A DNA stretch of 13,056 nt from Pseudomonadota bacterium (lineage in GTDB: Bacteria > Pseudomonadota > Alphaproteobacteria > UBA2966 > CAIVPW01): positions 1 to 13,056 of the forward strand of contig JAQBXG010000027.1 of assembly GCA_027625125.1 (NCBI GenBank), read 5' to 3'. Both the position numbers and the translations under genes were made by a program. This document shows positions 6,800-13,056 of the stretch, piece after piece; position 1 is the stretch's first letter; each line of letters starts with the position of its first letter. Below the pieces are notes generated by a model. The model saw only the letters and a program-made list of their open reading frames with translations. It was not told the origin of the DNA and did no database searches.

Positions 6800-7118
6800 C
6801 GGAATAACACGCGTTGCGGTTCCGGAAACCGCCGCCAAAGGCGAGATCATCGAGATCAAAGCTTTGGCGTCACATCCGATGGACAACGGCTTCATGTTCC
6901 GGGACAACGGCACCCGGATTCCGCGCTGGATCATTCACCGCTTCGAGGTGGATTATAACGACGAGCTGATATTCGCGGCGGATTGGCACGTCGCCATTTC
7001 CGCAAACCCGTATATCTCGTTTCACACCATCGCCACCGAAAGCGGAACGATCAATTTCCGCTGGTTCGACGACAACGGCGACATCTACACGGAATCCGCC
7101 AAGATCACGGTCGTCTGA
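6792..7118 (+). CDS. soxZ: SoxZ sulfur-carrier partner protein, copy 2
   Basis: A 108-residue SoxZ with no leader peptide. It starts at a GTG inside the end of soxY2 (8-base overlap), indicating coupled translation and an obligate pair. Motifs are VPETAAKGEIIEIKALASHPMDNG, PRWIIHRFEVDYND, NPYISFHTIATESGTINFRWFDDNG and a final KITVV, the standard SoxZ beta-sandwich. It is carried to the periplasm with SoxY2. It is more divergent from copy 1 in the middle (about residues 29-65) than at the ends, which may reflect a different SoxY partner surface. Three bases separate its stop from soxA. Confidence 0.94.
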   Translation: MADGITRVAVPETAAKGEIIEIKALASHPMDNGFMFRDNGTRIPRWIIHRFEVDYNDELIFAADWHVAISANPYISFHTIATESGTINFRWFDDNGDIYTESAKITVV

Positions 7119-7121
7119 GCC

Positions 7122-7934
7122 GTGCGTCCACGGCGCCATTTGATCCGTTCGATCTGGCTCGTTGTGCTCGCCGCGCCGCTCGCACCCGCCGCCACCTTTG
7201 CGCAGGGATGGGCAGCGGAGCGGTATCAGGTGGAGGATCGAAAATCCGGGTATCTGTACCTGGGCGACCAGACCCAGGCCTTGCAGGACGACGACTTTTT
7301 GAACCATGCTTTTTTTGCCGTTGAGCGTGGCGCCGAACTGTGGTCCGCCGTCGACGGCGCCGCCGGCGTATCCTGCGCCTCCTGCCATGGCGACGCGGCG
7401 GAGAGCATGCGCGGCGTCACCGCGCGACTGCCGCGATATGACAGCGAGCGCGACGGCATTATCAATCTGGAGCTGTTGATCAATCGCGAACGCGAGCGCA
7501 AGCTGAAGGCAGAGCCGTATGCGTATGAATCCGAGGACCTACTGGCGCTGACCGCGTTTCTGGCCTTTCAGTCGCGCGGCATTCCGTCGGAAGTCGAAAT
7601 CGGCGGCGCCGCGGCGCCGTTTTTCGAGAAGGGGCGCGAGCATTATTTCCCCCGCCGCGGGCAACTCGATTTGTCCTGTACCCAGTGCCATGACGAGCGC
7701 GACGGCATGATGCTGCGCGGCGACAGAATGAGCCAGGGGCAGACCAACGGATTTCCGTTTTACCGGCTAAGCTGGCACAGCATGGGGTCGACACACCGCA
7801 TGTTTGCCTGGTGCAACAATGCGATGCGCGCCGAGCCGTACGCGCCGGCGTCCGAGGAGTACCTGAATCTGGAACTTTACGTGGCCTGGCGCGGCCGCGG
7901 ACTGCCGATCGAGGCGCCCGCCGTCCGCCGTTAG
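7122..7934 (+). CDS. soxA: SoxA, dihaem cytochrome c catalytic subunit of SoxAX
   Basis: A 270-residue precursor from a GTG 3 bases after soxZ2. The signal peptide covers residues 1-28 (RRHLIRSIWLVVLAAPLAPAATFAQ). Two haem sites are present, CASCH (85-89) and CTQCH (186-190), and the active-site cysteine ligand Cys231 lies in MFAWCNNAMRAEPY. That set is diagnostic of the dihaem SoxA that, with SoxX, attaches sulfur to the SoxY carrier cysteine. It is the last gene of the + strand sulfur run. The next gene in many clusters would be soxB (or soxK then soxB), but here a convergent flavoprotein gene begins, its stop overlapping the soxA stop. All residues needed for catalysis appear intact. Confidence 0.95.
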   Translation: MRPRRHLIRSIWLVVLAAPLAPAATFAQGWAAERYQVEDRKSGYLYLGDQTQALQDDDFLNHAFFAVERGAELWSAVDGAAGVSCASCHGDAAESMRGVTARLPRYDSERDGIINLELLINRERERKLKAEPYAYESEDLLALTAFLAFQSRGIPSEVEIGGAAAPFFEKGREHYFPRRGQLDLSCTQCHDERDGMMLRGDRMSQGQTNGFPFYRLSWHSMGSTHRMFAWCNNAMRAEPYAPASEEYLNLELYVAWRGRGLPIEAPAVRR

Positions 7935-8521
7935 TCTCGCGGTCGCAGGGACAGGACCATCTGCGCCACCCGCAGGGCCTGGCTTTCCGCCTCCGCCTGG
8001 AGGACCGCATCGTTCAGCAAGCCGTCTTCGTCGAAGGCATGCTTGGCGCGGACCAGCGCCATCTGGCCCGGCATTACGAACAGACCCAGCGCCGACAGGT
8101 TCTCGCGCAACTGGATCAGCGCCCGCACGCCTCCGTACACGCCGGGCGCGGCAGAAAACATCGCCGCCGGTTTGCCGCGGAACAGCGCCCCGGTCACCCC
8201 GTCGGCATCGCGGCGCGAGGCCCAGTCCAGCGCGTTTTTCAGCACCGCCGACGGCCCGTGGTTGTATTCGGGTGTCGCGATCAGGAAGCCGTCGCCGGCC
8301 GCAACCATCCGCCGGAATTCGCGCACGCTTTCGGGAAACCCTTTGTCACGCTGAAGATCCGCGTCGTACATCGGCATCGCCAGATCGCGCAGGTCGGCGA
8401 ACGTCACCGTGCCGCCGGCGCCGCGGATCCCTTCGGACGCGGCGCGCAGCAGGCTGGTATTCAGGGATTCTTCCCGCGTACTGCCGGAGATTGCGAGGAT
8501 TTGCACTTCGCCGATGGACAA
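7931..8521 (-). CDS. NADPH-dependent FMN reductase family flavoprotein
   Basis: A 196-residue flavodoxin-fold protein, probably a cytoplasmic NAD(P)H-dependent FMN or quinone reductase. The FMN phosphate loop ISGSTREESLNTSLLRAA lies at the N-terminus and PEYNHGPSAVLKNALDW, the second family motif, in the middle; FRGKPAAMFSAAPGVYGG follows. On the minus strand AGGAGG (8533-8528) lies 6 bases before the TTG at 8521, whereas a GTG at 8527 would abut it, so the TTG start is favoured. Its stop overlaps the soxA stop by three bases from the other direction, with no room for a terminator between. It is divergent from the proline iminopeptidase gene. Substrate is undetermined; chromate and azo-dye reductases belong to the same fold. 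There is no evidence that it takes part in sulfur oxidation. Confidence 0.9.
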   Translation of the reverse strand: MSIGEVQILAISGSTREESLNTSLLRAASEGIRGAGGTVTFADLRDLAMPMYDADLQRDKGFPESVREFRRMVAAGDGFLIATPEYNHGPSAVLKNALDWASRRDADGVTGALFRGKPAAMFSAAPGVYGGVRALIQLRENLSALGLFVMPGQMALVRAKHAFDEDGLLNDAVLQAEAESQALRVAQMVLSLRPRD

Positions 8522-8531
8522 CGGCACCTCC

Positions 8532-8541
8532 TGTCATGACA
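8532..8541. promoter_or_regulatory. Short palindrome in divergent intergenic region
   Basis: TGTCATGACA is a perfect 10-base palindrome in the 66-base space between the divergent FMN reductase and proline iminopeptidase genes. It overlaps the start of the reductase ribosome site on the minus strand. A dimeric repressor could act here on the reductase, but a 10-base palindrome can arise by chance, so this is suggestive only. Confidence 0.25.
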
Positions 8542-8587
8542 TGGGCCAAGGGTACACCTGGAAGGTGCTACGGAGTATCGTTTGGCG

Positions 8588-9544
8588 ATGGCCGATCAAC
8601 GCACCGCCGAACTGCGCCTGGATGCCGGGGACGGCCACAATCTGTATGTCGCCGAGGCCGGGTCGCCGGACGGGATTCCGGCGGTGTTTCTGCACGGCGG
8701 CCCCGGTAGCGGCTGCCAGCCCGGCCATGCCGATCTGTTCGATCGACGGAGATTCCGGGTGGTCCTGCCGGACCAGCGAGGCGCCGGACGAAGCACGCCG
8801 AAAGGCAGGCTGGATGCCAATACGACCGCGCATCTGATCGCCGACCTGGAGCGGATTCGCGCGGAACTGGGCATCCGTCGGTGGATGGTGGTGGGCGGCT
8901 CGTGGGGCGCGACGCTGGGGATCGCCTATGCCGAGGCGCACCCGGATCGCGTGTCGGCGATGGTGTTGCGGGCGGTGTTTCTGGGCACCGCCGCGGAATT
9001 GCACTGGGCGTTTGGCGACGGCCCGCGCACGTTGCGACCCGACCTGTGGGCGGCGCTGACGGCGCTGTTGCCGGCGGACGAGCGGGACGACCCGATGGGG
9101 GCGTTCGGGCGGCGATTGCGGAACCCGGACCCCGCGGTCCACGCGCCGGCCGCGTGTGTGTGGGGCGATTTCGAACGGACGCTGTCGGAGATCAACCCGG
9201 CACGCGCCATTCCGTTGCCGCAGTCGCTGGATCGGGCGGCCGAGGGCCGGGAGATCCCGTCGACGCCGTATGTCGAAAACCACTACTTCCGGAACGATTG
9301 CTTTCTCGGGCCCGATCAATTGCTTGCGGAGGCCGGGAAACTTGGCGATATCCCGGCCGTCATCGTACAGGGGCGCTATGACCTGCTGTGCCCGCCGCGC
9401 ACATCGGCGGCGCTTGCCGCGGCGTGGCCCGGATGCGAGGTGCGGATCGTCGAAGGCGCCGGGCACACGATGTCCGACCCCGGCGTCGAGGACGCGGTGC
9501 GAGAGGCGATCCGTGACCTCGCCGACAGGATCGCGGCCGACTAG
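8588..9544 (+). CDS. pip: Proline iminopeptidase-type alpha/beta hydrolase
   Basis: A 318-residue alpha/beta hydrolase of the S33 prolyl aminopeptidase family, which removes N-terminal proline from peptides in the cytoplasm. Visible are the oxyanion-hole motif HGGPGSGC (36-43), PDQRGAGRS (61-69), the nucleophile elbow GGSWGATLG with Ser105, EINPARAIPLPQS and the cap region, then Asp265 in YDLLCPP and His293 in GAGHTMSDP as the rest of the triad. Length is usual for the family. The ATG at 8588 has GGAG at 8572-8575, 12 bases upstream; a TTG at 8582 has better spacing and adds only two residues. Its stop lies in CTAG (9541-9544), which is simultaneously the stop of the convergent CysH gene. It is probably unrelated to sulfur metabolism. 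Confidence 0.92.
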   Translation: MADQRTAELRLDAGDGHNLYVAEAGSPDGIPAVFLHGGPGSGCQPGHADLFDRRRFRVVLPDQRGAGRSTPKGRLDANTTAHLIADLERIRAELGIRRWMVVGGSWGATLGIAYAEAHPDRVSAMVLRAVFLGTAAELHWAFGDGPRTLRPDLWAALTALLPADERDDPMGAFGRRLRNPDPAVHAPAACVWGDFERTLSEINPARAIPLPQSLDRAAEGREIPSTPYVENHYFRNDCFLGPDQLLAEAGKLGDIPAVIVQGRYDLLCPPRTSAALAAAWPGCEVRIVEGAGHTMSDPGVEDAVREAIRDLADRIAAD

Positions 9545-10776
9545 AGGCCCGAAGATGTCAGCGACTGGCTGGCAGGGGTTTCGTGAATGCCGCATTCCAT
9601 CTTGCTGCGCCCGCGCCAGCGGCCGGCGCGAAGATCCTCGCCATGGGCGATGCGGTCGGTGCAGGGCATGCAGCCGATCGAACGGAAGCCGTCTTCCTCC
9701 AGCGGGTGGCGTGGCAGGTCATGTTCGGCGAAATACTCGTCAACGAGATCGCGAGTCCAGCTTGCCAGCGGATTGATCTTGATGCGGCCGGCCGACGCCT
9801 CGATGACCGGCAGCACGGCCCGGCGCGCGCCCTGGTACCGCTTTCGCCCGGTAATCCAGGCATCGACGCCGCTGAGGGCGCGTTCAAGCGGCTCGACCTT
9901 GCGGAGCGAGCAGCAGGCGTCGCCGTCGCGCTGCCAAAGCATGCCGTCCGCGTCACGGCGGGCGACTTCCGCCGCATCCGGCTGCTCGGAGCGGACATTG
10001 GTGAGCCCGAGGCGGTCGACCAGCAGGTCGCGGTAGCGCAGGGTTTCGCCAAAAAGCTTGCGGGTATCGAGCAGCACCACCGGCAGCGCTGGGTCGATGC
10101 CGGCGACCATGTGCAAAAGGATTGCCGCCTCTGATCCGAACGACGATACCAGCGCGATCCGGCCCGCGAACTCGGTGTGGATCATTTCCGCCAGCAGATT
10201 TTGCGCCGACAGATGGCCATAGGTGTGGGAGAACAGACGCACCCGCGCGTCGGCCTTTGCGTTGTCGCCGCGTTCGCCGGCGCGGTCGAACGCATCGCGG
10301 CGCAGGGACGGGATGGGACGGCGATTGTCGGCGGCCGGCTGGTAGACAACGCTGAGCTCCGTCATCGCCGACGCCCAGTCTTCCGCCGCCTTGGGCCCAT
10401 CGACCTCGATGACGTTGACGCCGCAGCGATCCAGAAACAGGTACTGGTCACGCAAGACATGGCCGAAGACGCGCACGTCGCCGCGGAAATTGTAGCGTTC
10501 GCGCAACAGGCGTGCGTGGGAGAATACGCGGCCATCCTTGAACACCGGCATCTCGAAGGCCACCGTGGCCAGGCGCTCCAGATCGCCAAGGATTTCTGTT
10601 GGCGGCTGGTCGGGACGCAGGAATACGCCAACCGGCGCCGACCGCAGCGCAAGGCTTTGATGGTCGTCGCGCCAGCGGTCCAGACTGACGATCACCGGCA
10701 CGCCGCCTTCGACCGGCGCGTCGTCGCCCAGCCGCACCCAGCCGTCGTCTTCGAGATTACCGTTGCGGAGGATCAT
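9541..10776 (-). CDS. cysH: DUF934-CysH fusion: APS/PAPS reductase
   Basis: A 411-residue protein in which two normally separate neighbours are joined. Residues 1-160 are a DUF934 domain (VFLRPDQPPTEI, FEMPVFKDGRVFSHARLLRERYNF, GHVLRDQYLFLDRCG). Residues 180-400 are a CysH reductase: loop SSFGSEAA (211-218), LLDTRKLFGET, the cysteine pair at 288-289 (DACCSLRK), CMPC (369-372) and the catalytic ECGIH (Cys395). The CC and CxxC cysteines bind a 4Fe-4S cluster and mark the APS-using type (EC 1.8.4.10) rather than the PAPS type; reductant is thioredoxin. It makes sulfite for CysI. The ATG at 10776 gives the DUF934 start MILRNGN and overlaps the cysI end by 20 bases; a further upstream extension would lie in cysI and is rejected. 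No stop or start separates the domains. Confidence 0.92.
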   Translation of the reverse strand: MILRNGNLEDDGWVRLGDDAPVEGGVPVIVSLDRWRDDHQSLALRSAPVGVFLRPDQPPTEILGDLERLATVAFEMPVFKDGRVFSHARLLRERYNFRGDVRVFGHVLRDQYLFLDRCGVNVIEVDGPKAAEDWASAMTELSVVYQPAADNRRPIPSLRRDAFDRAGERGDNAKADARVRLFSHTYGHLSAQNLLAEMIHTEFAGRIALVSSFGSEAAILLHMVAGIDPALPVVLLDTRKLFGETLRYRDLLVDRLGLTNVRSEQPDAAEVARRDADGMLWQRDGDACCSLRKVEPLERALSGVDAWITGRKRYQGARRAVLPVIEASAGRIKINPLASWTRDLVDEYFAEHDLPRHPLEEDGFRSIGCMPCTDRIAHGEDLRAGRWRGRSKMECGIHETPASQSLTSSGL

Positions 10777-12421
10777 ACACCGCCTCCTTGAATGGGCCGA
10801 TGCCGGTGCGGCGCACCGTATCGAGAAACCGCTCGCCCGATTCGCGAATGCCGAGGTAGGCTTCGACGATGCGCTCGATCGCGTCAACAATCTCGCTCCC
10901 GGGCAGACCGGGACCGATGATTTCACCGATGCTGGCGTCGTACTCACCGTTGCCGCCGAGCGTGATCTGATAGAACTCCTCGTTCCGTTTGTCGACGCCC
11001 AGCACGCCGATGTGTCCGGCGTGGTGATGGCCGCAGGCGTTGATGCATCCGGAAATGTTCAGGCGCAGCTCGCCGATGTCCCACGCTTTTTGCAGTTCCG
11101 CGAAGCGGGTGGAGATCTGCTGCGCCACCGGGATCGAGCGGGCCGTCGCCAGGCCGCAGTAGTCCAGCCCCGGGCAGCACACGACGTCGGAAATCAGCGA
11201 TACGTTGGCGGACGCCAGACCGTGCGCCGCCAGGCCCTGCCAGACCGCGACAAGATCCTTTTGCGCCACATGGGCGAGGACCAGATTCTGTTCGTGGGTA
11301 ACGCGTATTTCAGCGGCGCTGTACCGCTCGGCGAGGTCGGCCACCGCCTCCATCTGTTCCGCAGTCGCATCGCCGGGCACCCCGCCGACCGGCTTCAGCG
11401 AGAGGTTGGCGATGGCGTAGCCGGGTTGCCGATGGCGGGCGACGTTCTGCCGATGCCAGGCGGCGAAGTCGCGGTCGTCTTCCAGTTGGGCCGCCAGCTC
11501 CGGCGGCGGATTGGCCAGCGTCTCGTAATGGGGCGGGGCGAAATACGCGCGAATCCGTTCGACGTCGTCGGACGGAAGCCGGAGCGAGGTATTGCGGATT
11601 GCGGCCCACTCTTCCTCGACCAGGCGCGTGAACTCGGCCGCGCCCAGGGCGGATACCAGAATCTTGATCCTGGATTTGTACAGATTGTCGCGGCGGCCGA
11701 TCATGTTGTAGACGCGGACGATCGCCTCGCAATACGAAAGCAGATCCGCCTCCGGCACGAATTCGTTCAGGGTAGCGGCGACGACCGGGGTTCGTCCGAG
11801 GCCGCCGCCGGCCATGATCTCGAAGCCGATTTCACCTGCGTTGTTGCGGTGCACGCGGATGCCGATGTCATGGAATCGAACTGCCGTGCGATCGCGGCCC
11901 CGCGACGCGGTGACGGCGATTTTGAACTTTCGTGGCAAATACGAAAATTCGGGATGGAAGGTCGACCACTGGCGCAGAATCTCGGAATAGATGCGCGGAT
12001 CGGTGACTTCGTCCACCGCCACCCCGGCGTACTGATCGGCGGTGACGTTGCGGATGCAGTTGCCGCTGGTCTGGATCGCGTGCATTTCCACATCCGCCAG
12101 GTCGGCCAGAATGTCCGGCGTGTCCTGGAGCGTCGGCCAATTGAACTGGACGTTCTGGCGGGTGGTGAAATGGGCGTAGCCTTTGTCGTATTTGCGCGCA
12201 ATCCCAGCGAGCGCGCGCAGTTGCCGCGACGACAGGGTGCCGTACGGAATCGCAACCCGCAGCATGTACGCATGGAGCTGTGAGTACAGCCCGTTCATCA
12301 AGCGCAGCGGGCGAAACTCGTCGTCGCTCAGTTCGCCGGACAAGTGGCGCGCGACCTGGCCACGGAACTGGTTCACCCGCTGGCTCACCGCCGCATGGTC
12401 GAACTCGTCGTAGCGGTACAT
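10757..12421 (-). CDS. cysI: Sirohaem-dependent sulfite (or nitrite) reductase, haemoprotein subunit
   Basis: A 554-residue, complete sirohaem and 4Fe-4S ferredoxin-type reductase that reduces sulfite to sulfide in the cytoplasm. It has the two repeated halves of the family: HFTTRQNVQFNWP (84-96) and TSGNCIRNVT (118-127) with substrate and sirohaem contacts, GGGLGRTP (205-212), THEQNLVLAHV in the second half, and the cluster ligands as C416-X5-C422 (CPGLDYC) and C459-X3-C463 (SGCINACGHH). It is closer in layout to the nitrite/sulfite reductase group used in alphaproteobacterial cys operons than to the E. coli enzyme with its CysJ partner; no flavoprotein partner gene is visible here, so ferredoxin or another donor is likely. 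Context with CysH and CysG favours sulfite over nitrite. It starts 3 bases after the DUF2849 stop. Confidence 0.93.
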   Translation of the reverse strand: MYRYDEFDHAAVSQRVNQFRGQVARHLSGELSDDEFRPLRLMNGLYSQLHAYMLRVAIPYGTLSSRQLRALAGIARKYDKGYAHFTTRQNVQFNWPTLQDTPDILADLADVEMHAIQTSGNCIRNVTADQYAGVAVDEVTDPRIYSEILRQWSTFHPEFSYLPRKFKIAVTASRGRDRTAVRFHDIGIRVHRNNAGEIGFEIMAGGGLGRTPVVAATLNEFVPEADLLSYCEAIVRVYNMIGRRDNLYKSRIKILVSALGAAEFTRLVEEEWAAIRNTSLRLPSDDVERIRAYFAPPHYETLANPPPELAAQLEDDRDFAAWHRQNVARHRQPGYAIANLSLKPVGGVPGDATAEQMEAVADLAERYSAAEIRVTHEQNLVLAHVAQKDLVAVWQGLAAHGLASANVSLISDVVCCPGLDYCGLATARSIPVAQQISTRFAELQKAWDIGELRLNISGCINACGHHHAGHIGVLGVDKRNEEFYQITLGGNGEYDASIGEIIGPGLPGSEIVDAIERIVEAYLGIRESGERFLDTVRRTGIGPFKEAVYDPPQR

Positions 12422-12424
12422 CCC

Positions 12425-12730
12425 CTAGTCCGCCCCGTGCTCTTCGGCCTGGGGACCAAATCCCGGATGGATCGTCGGCCCGAGGGCGCGAATGCGCTCG
12501 CGCATCTTGATCGGCCGCGGCGGCCCCGGCTCGGCGGCGATGTCGACCCGGTAGATGTCGAATACCTCGTGGGCCGCGTGCGCCGCCTTGCCCGCTGCCT
12601 CCATTTCGGCCATGTCGGCGTCGGAATCCGACACCCGTGCGTCGCGGATGCGCGGCGACCAGGCGCTGTCTTCGGTCAGCCACAACACTTGTCCGGTCAG
12701 CAGCCCGTAGGCGGTGAGAACTTGCGGCAT
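12425..12730 (-). CDS. DUF2849 domain protein of the cys operon
   Basis: A 101-residue cytoplasmic protein with no signal peptide or membrane segment. It starts MPQVLTAYGLLTGQVLWLTED, followed by AWSPRIRDARV and an acidic, alanine-rich helix region (DSDADMAEMEAAGKAAHAAHEVFDIYRVD), then a proline-rich KMRERIRALGPTIHPGFG tail. This matches the DUF2849 family, a short protein often found between cysG and cysI in alphaproteobacteria. Its role is not established; position suggests support of sulfite reductase assembly or activity. It is 3 bases from cysG upstream and 3 bases from cysI downstream, clearly one operon. The family assignment is from memory of the conserved N-terminus and context. Confidence 0.82.
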   Translation of the reverse strand: MPQVLTAYGLLTGQVLWLTEDSAWSPRIRDARVSDSDADMAEMEAAGKAAHAAHEVFDIYRVDIAAEPGPPRPIKMRERIRALGPTIHPGFGPQAEEHGAD

Positions 12731-12733
12731 GGC

Positions 12734-13056
12734 CTAGCCCGCCCGCGACAGATCCGACGGACGGGCCGGCGCGGCGCGGGCCGCCGTTGCGGCGCGGGCA
12801 GCGACGTCGCCGATCACCAACAGCGCCGGCGCCCGAACGTCTTCGGCCACGATCAACGCCGCCAGATCGCCTAGGCTCGCGCCAAGCACCCGCTGTTGCG
12901 GCAGAGTGCCGTTTTCGATCACCGCAACCGGGGTGGCAGCGGACAGGCCGCCGGCCATCAGGCCGGCGGCCATTGTCCCGGCATTGCCGACCCCCATGTA
13001 GACGACGAGGGTATTGCGGGAGCGCGCCAGGCCGGCCCAGTCCGCCTCGCCGCCAC
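12734..13056 (-). CDS. cysG: Sirohaem synthase / uroporphyrinogen-III C-methyltransferase (C-terminal part)
   Basis: The gene enters from the right edge of the window, and only the last 106 residues are visible. TLVVYMGVGNAGTMAAGL followed by TPVAVIENGTLPQQRVLGASLGDL and ALLVIGDVAA are the final motifs of the SAM-dependent uroporphyrinogen-III methyltransferase domain (CysG or CobA). The residues before the internal methionine at 12997 (GGEADWAGLARSRN) stay in frame up to the edge, so the open frame is not a short gene. The enzyme makes the sirohaem precursor needed by CysI. Whether the N-terminal dehydrogenase/ferrochelatase domain of full CysG is present cannot be seen. It ends 3 bases before the DUF2849 gene. 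Confidence 0.9.
   Translation of the reverse strand, partial: GGEADWAGLARSRNTLVVYMGVGNAGTMAAGLMAGGLSAATPVAVIENGTLPQQRVLGASLGDLAALIVAEDVRAPALLVIGDVAARAATAARAAPARPSDLSRAG

Noticed and set aside
5957..6934. A 325-codon - strand frame
   Set aside because: It is antisense to soxX, soxY2 and soxZ2, all of which have convincing motifs.
8534..9595. A 353-codon open frame on the - strand
   Set aside because: It is antisense to the hydrolase with an intact catalytic triad; its sequence is Arg/Pro/Gln-rich and has no domain.
10777..10947. A 57-residue N-terminal extension of the CysH fusion
   Set aside because: It would be encoded inside cysI and is Ser/Ala/Arg-rich; the DUF934 domain starts naturally at the ATG at 10776.
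10763..12283. A 506-codon open frame on the + strand
   Set aside because: It lies fully antisense to cysI, which has clear sirohaem and Fe-S motifs. Its predicted protein is Arg/Asp/Val-rich with no recognisable domain, as expected for a shadow of a GC-rich gene.
1..13056. CRISPR arrays, tRNA or rRNA genes, insertion sequences, integrase or phage genes
   Set aside because: No regularly spaced repeats, no cloverleaf or rRNA-like segment and no transposase or integrase motif were seen by eye on either strand; a covariance-model search was not possible.

Overview
The window is dense, GC-rich bacterial DNA, almost all coding, with no gene-free stretch longer than about 160 bases. The best guess is an alphaproteobacterial chemolithotroph or mixotroph. 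The reasons are a cysG / DUF2849 / cysI / DUF934-cysH cluster, which is a typical alphaproteobacterial layout, together with twin-arginine leader peptides on sulfur-oxidation proteins. This is inference from gene content; there is no rRNA or other marker here.

Layout. (1) 1-1611, + strand: the C-terminal two thirds of a large molybdopterin subunit of the xanthine dehydrogenase / isoquinoline 1-oxidoreductase type. It is cut by the window edge and interrupted near its 3' end by an apparent one-base frameshift. It is followed by two hairpins (1625-1685), the second terminator-like. (2) 1773-7934, + strand: a ten-gene periplasmic sulfur-oxidation region, soxY1-soxZ1-small membrane protein-SUMF1-domain protein, then fccA-fccB-soxX-soxY2-soxZ2-soxA. 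A candidate promoter lies before each half. (3) 7931-8521, - strand: an NADPH-dependent FMN reductase-like flavoprotein, and divergently 8588-9544, + strand: a proline iminopeptidase-type hydrolase. (4) 9541-13056, - strand: the assimilatory sulfite operon, transcribed from the right edge inward: cysG (partial), DUF2849 protein, cysI, and a DUF934-CysH fusion.

How they fit together. SoxAX (haem enzyme) would load reduced sulfur onto SoxYZ carriers, and FccAB oxidises sulfide and passes electrons to cytochrome c. All are exported proteins. The order flavoprotein-soxX-Y-Z-A resembles the soxJXYZA order described in green sulfur bacteria. No soxB, soxCD or soxVW is visible in the window. The neighbouring cys operon works in the opposite direction and in the cytoplasm: APS reductase (CysH with Fe-S cysteines) makes sulfite, and CysI, using sirohaem made by CysG, makes sulfide for cysteine.

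The most unusual feature is that both SoxY proteins lack the canonical C-terminal Gly-Gly-Cys-Gly-Gly swinging arm. Each instead has its only cysteine in a shared LGAC motif followed by 23-31 further residues. A SUMF1/FGE-fold protein lacking the FGE catalytic cysteines sits in the same cluster. These may mark a divergent sulfur-carrier system.
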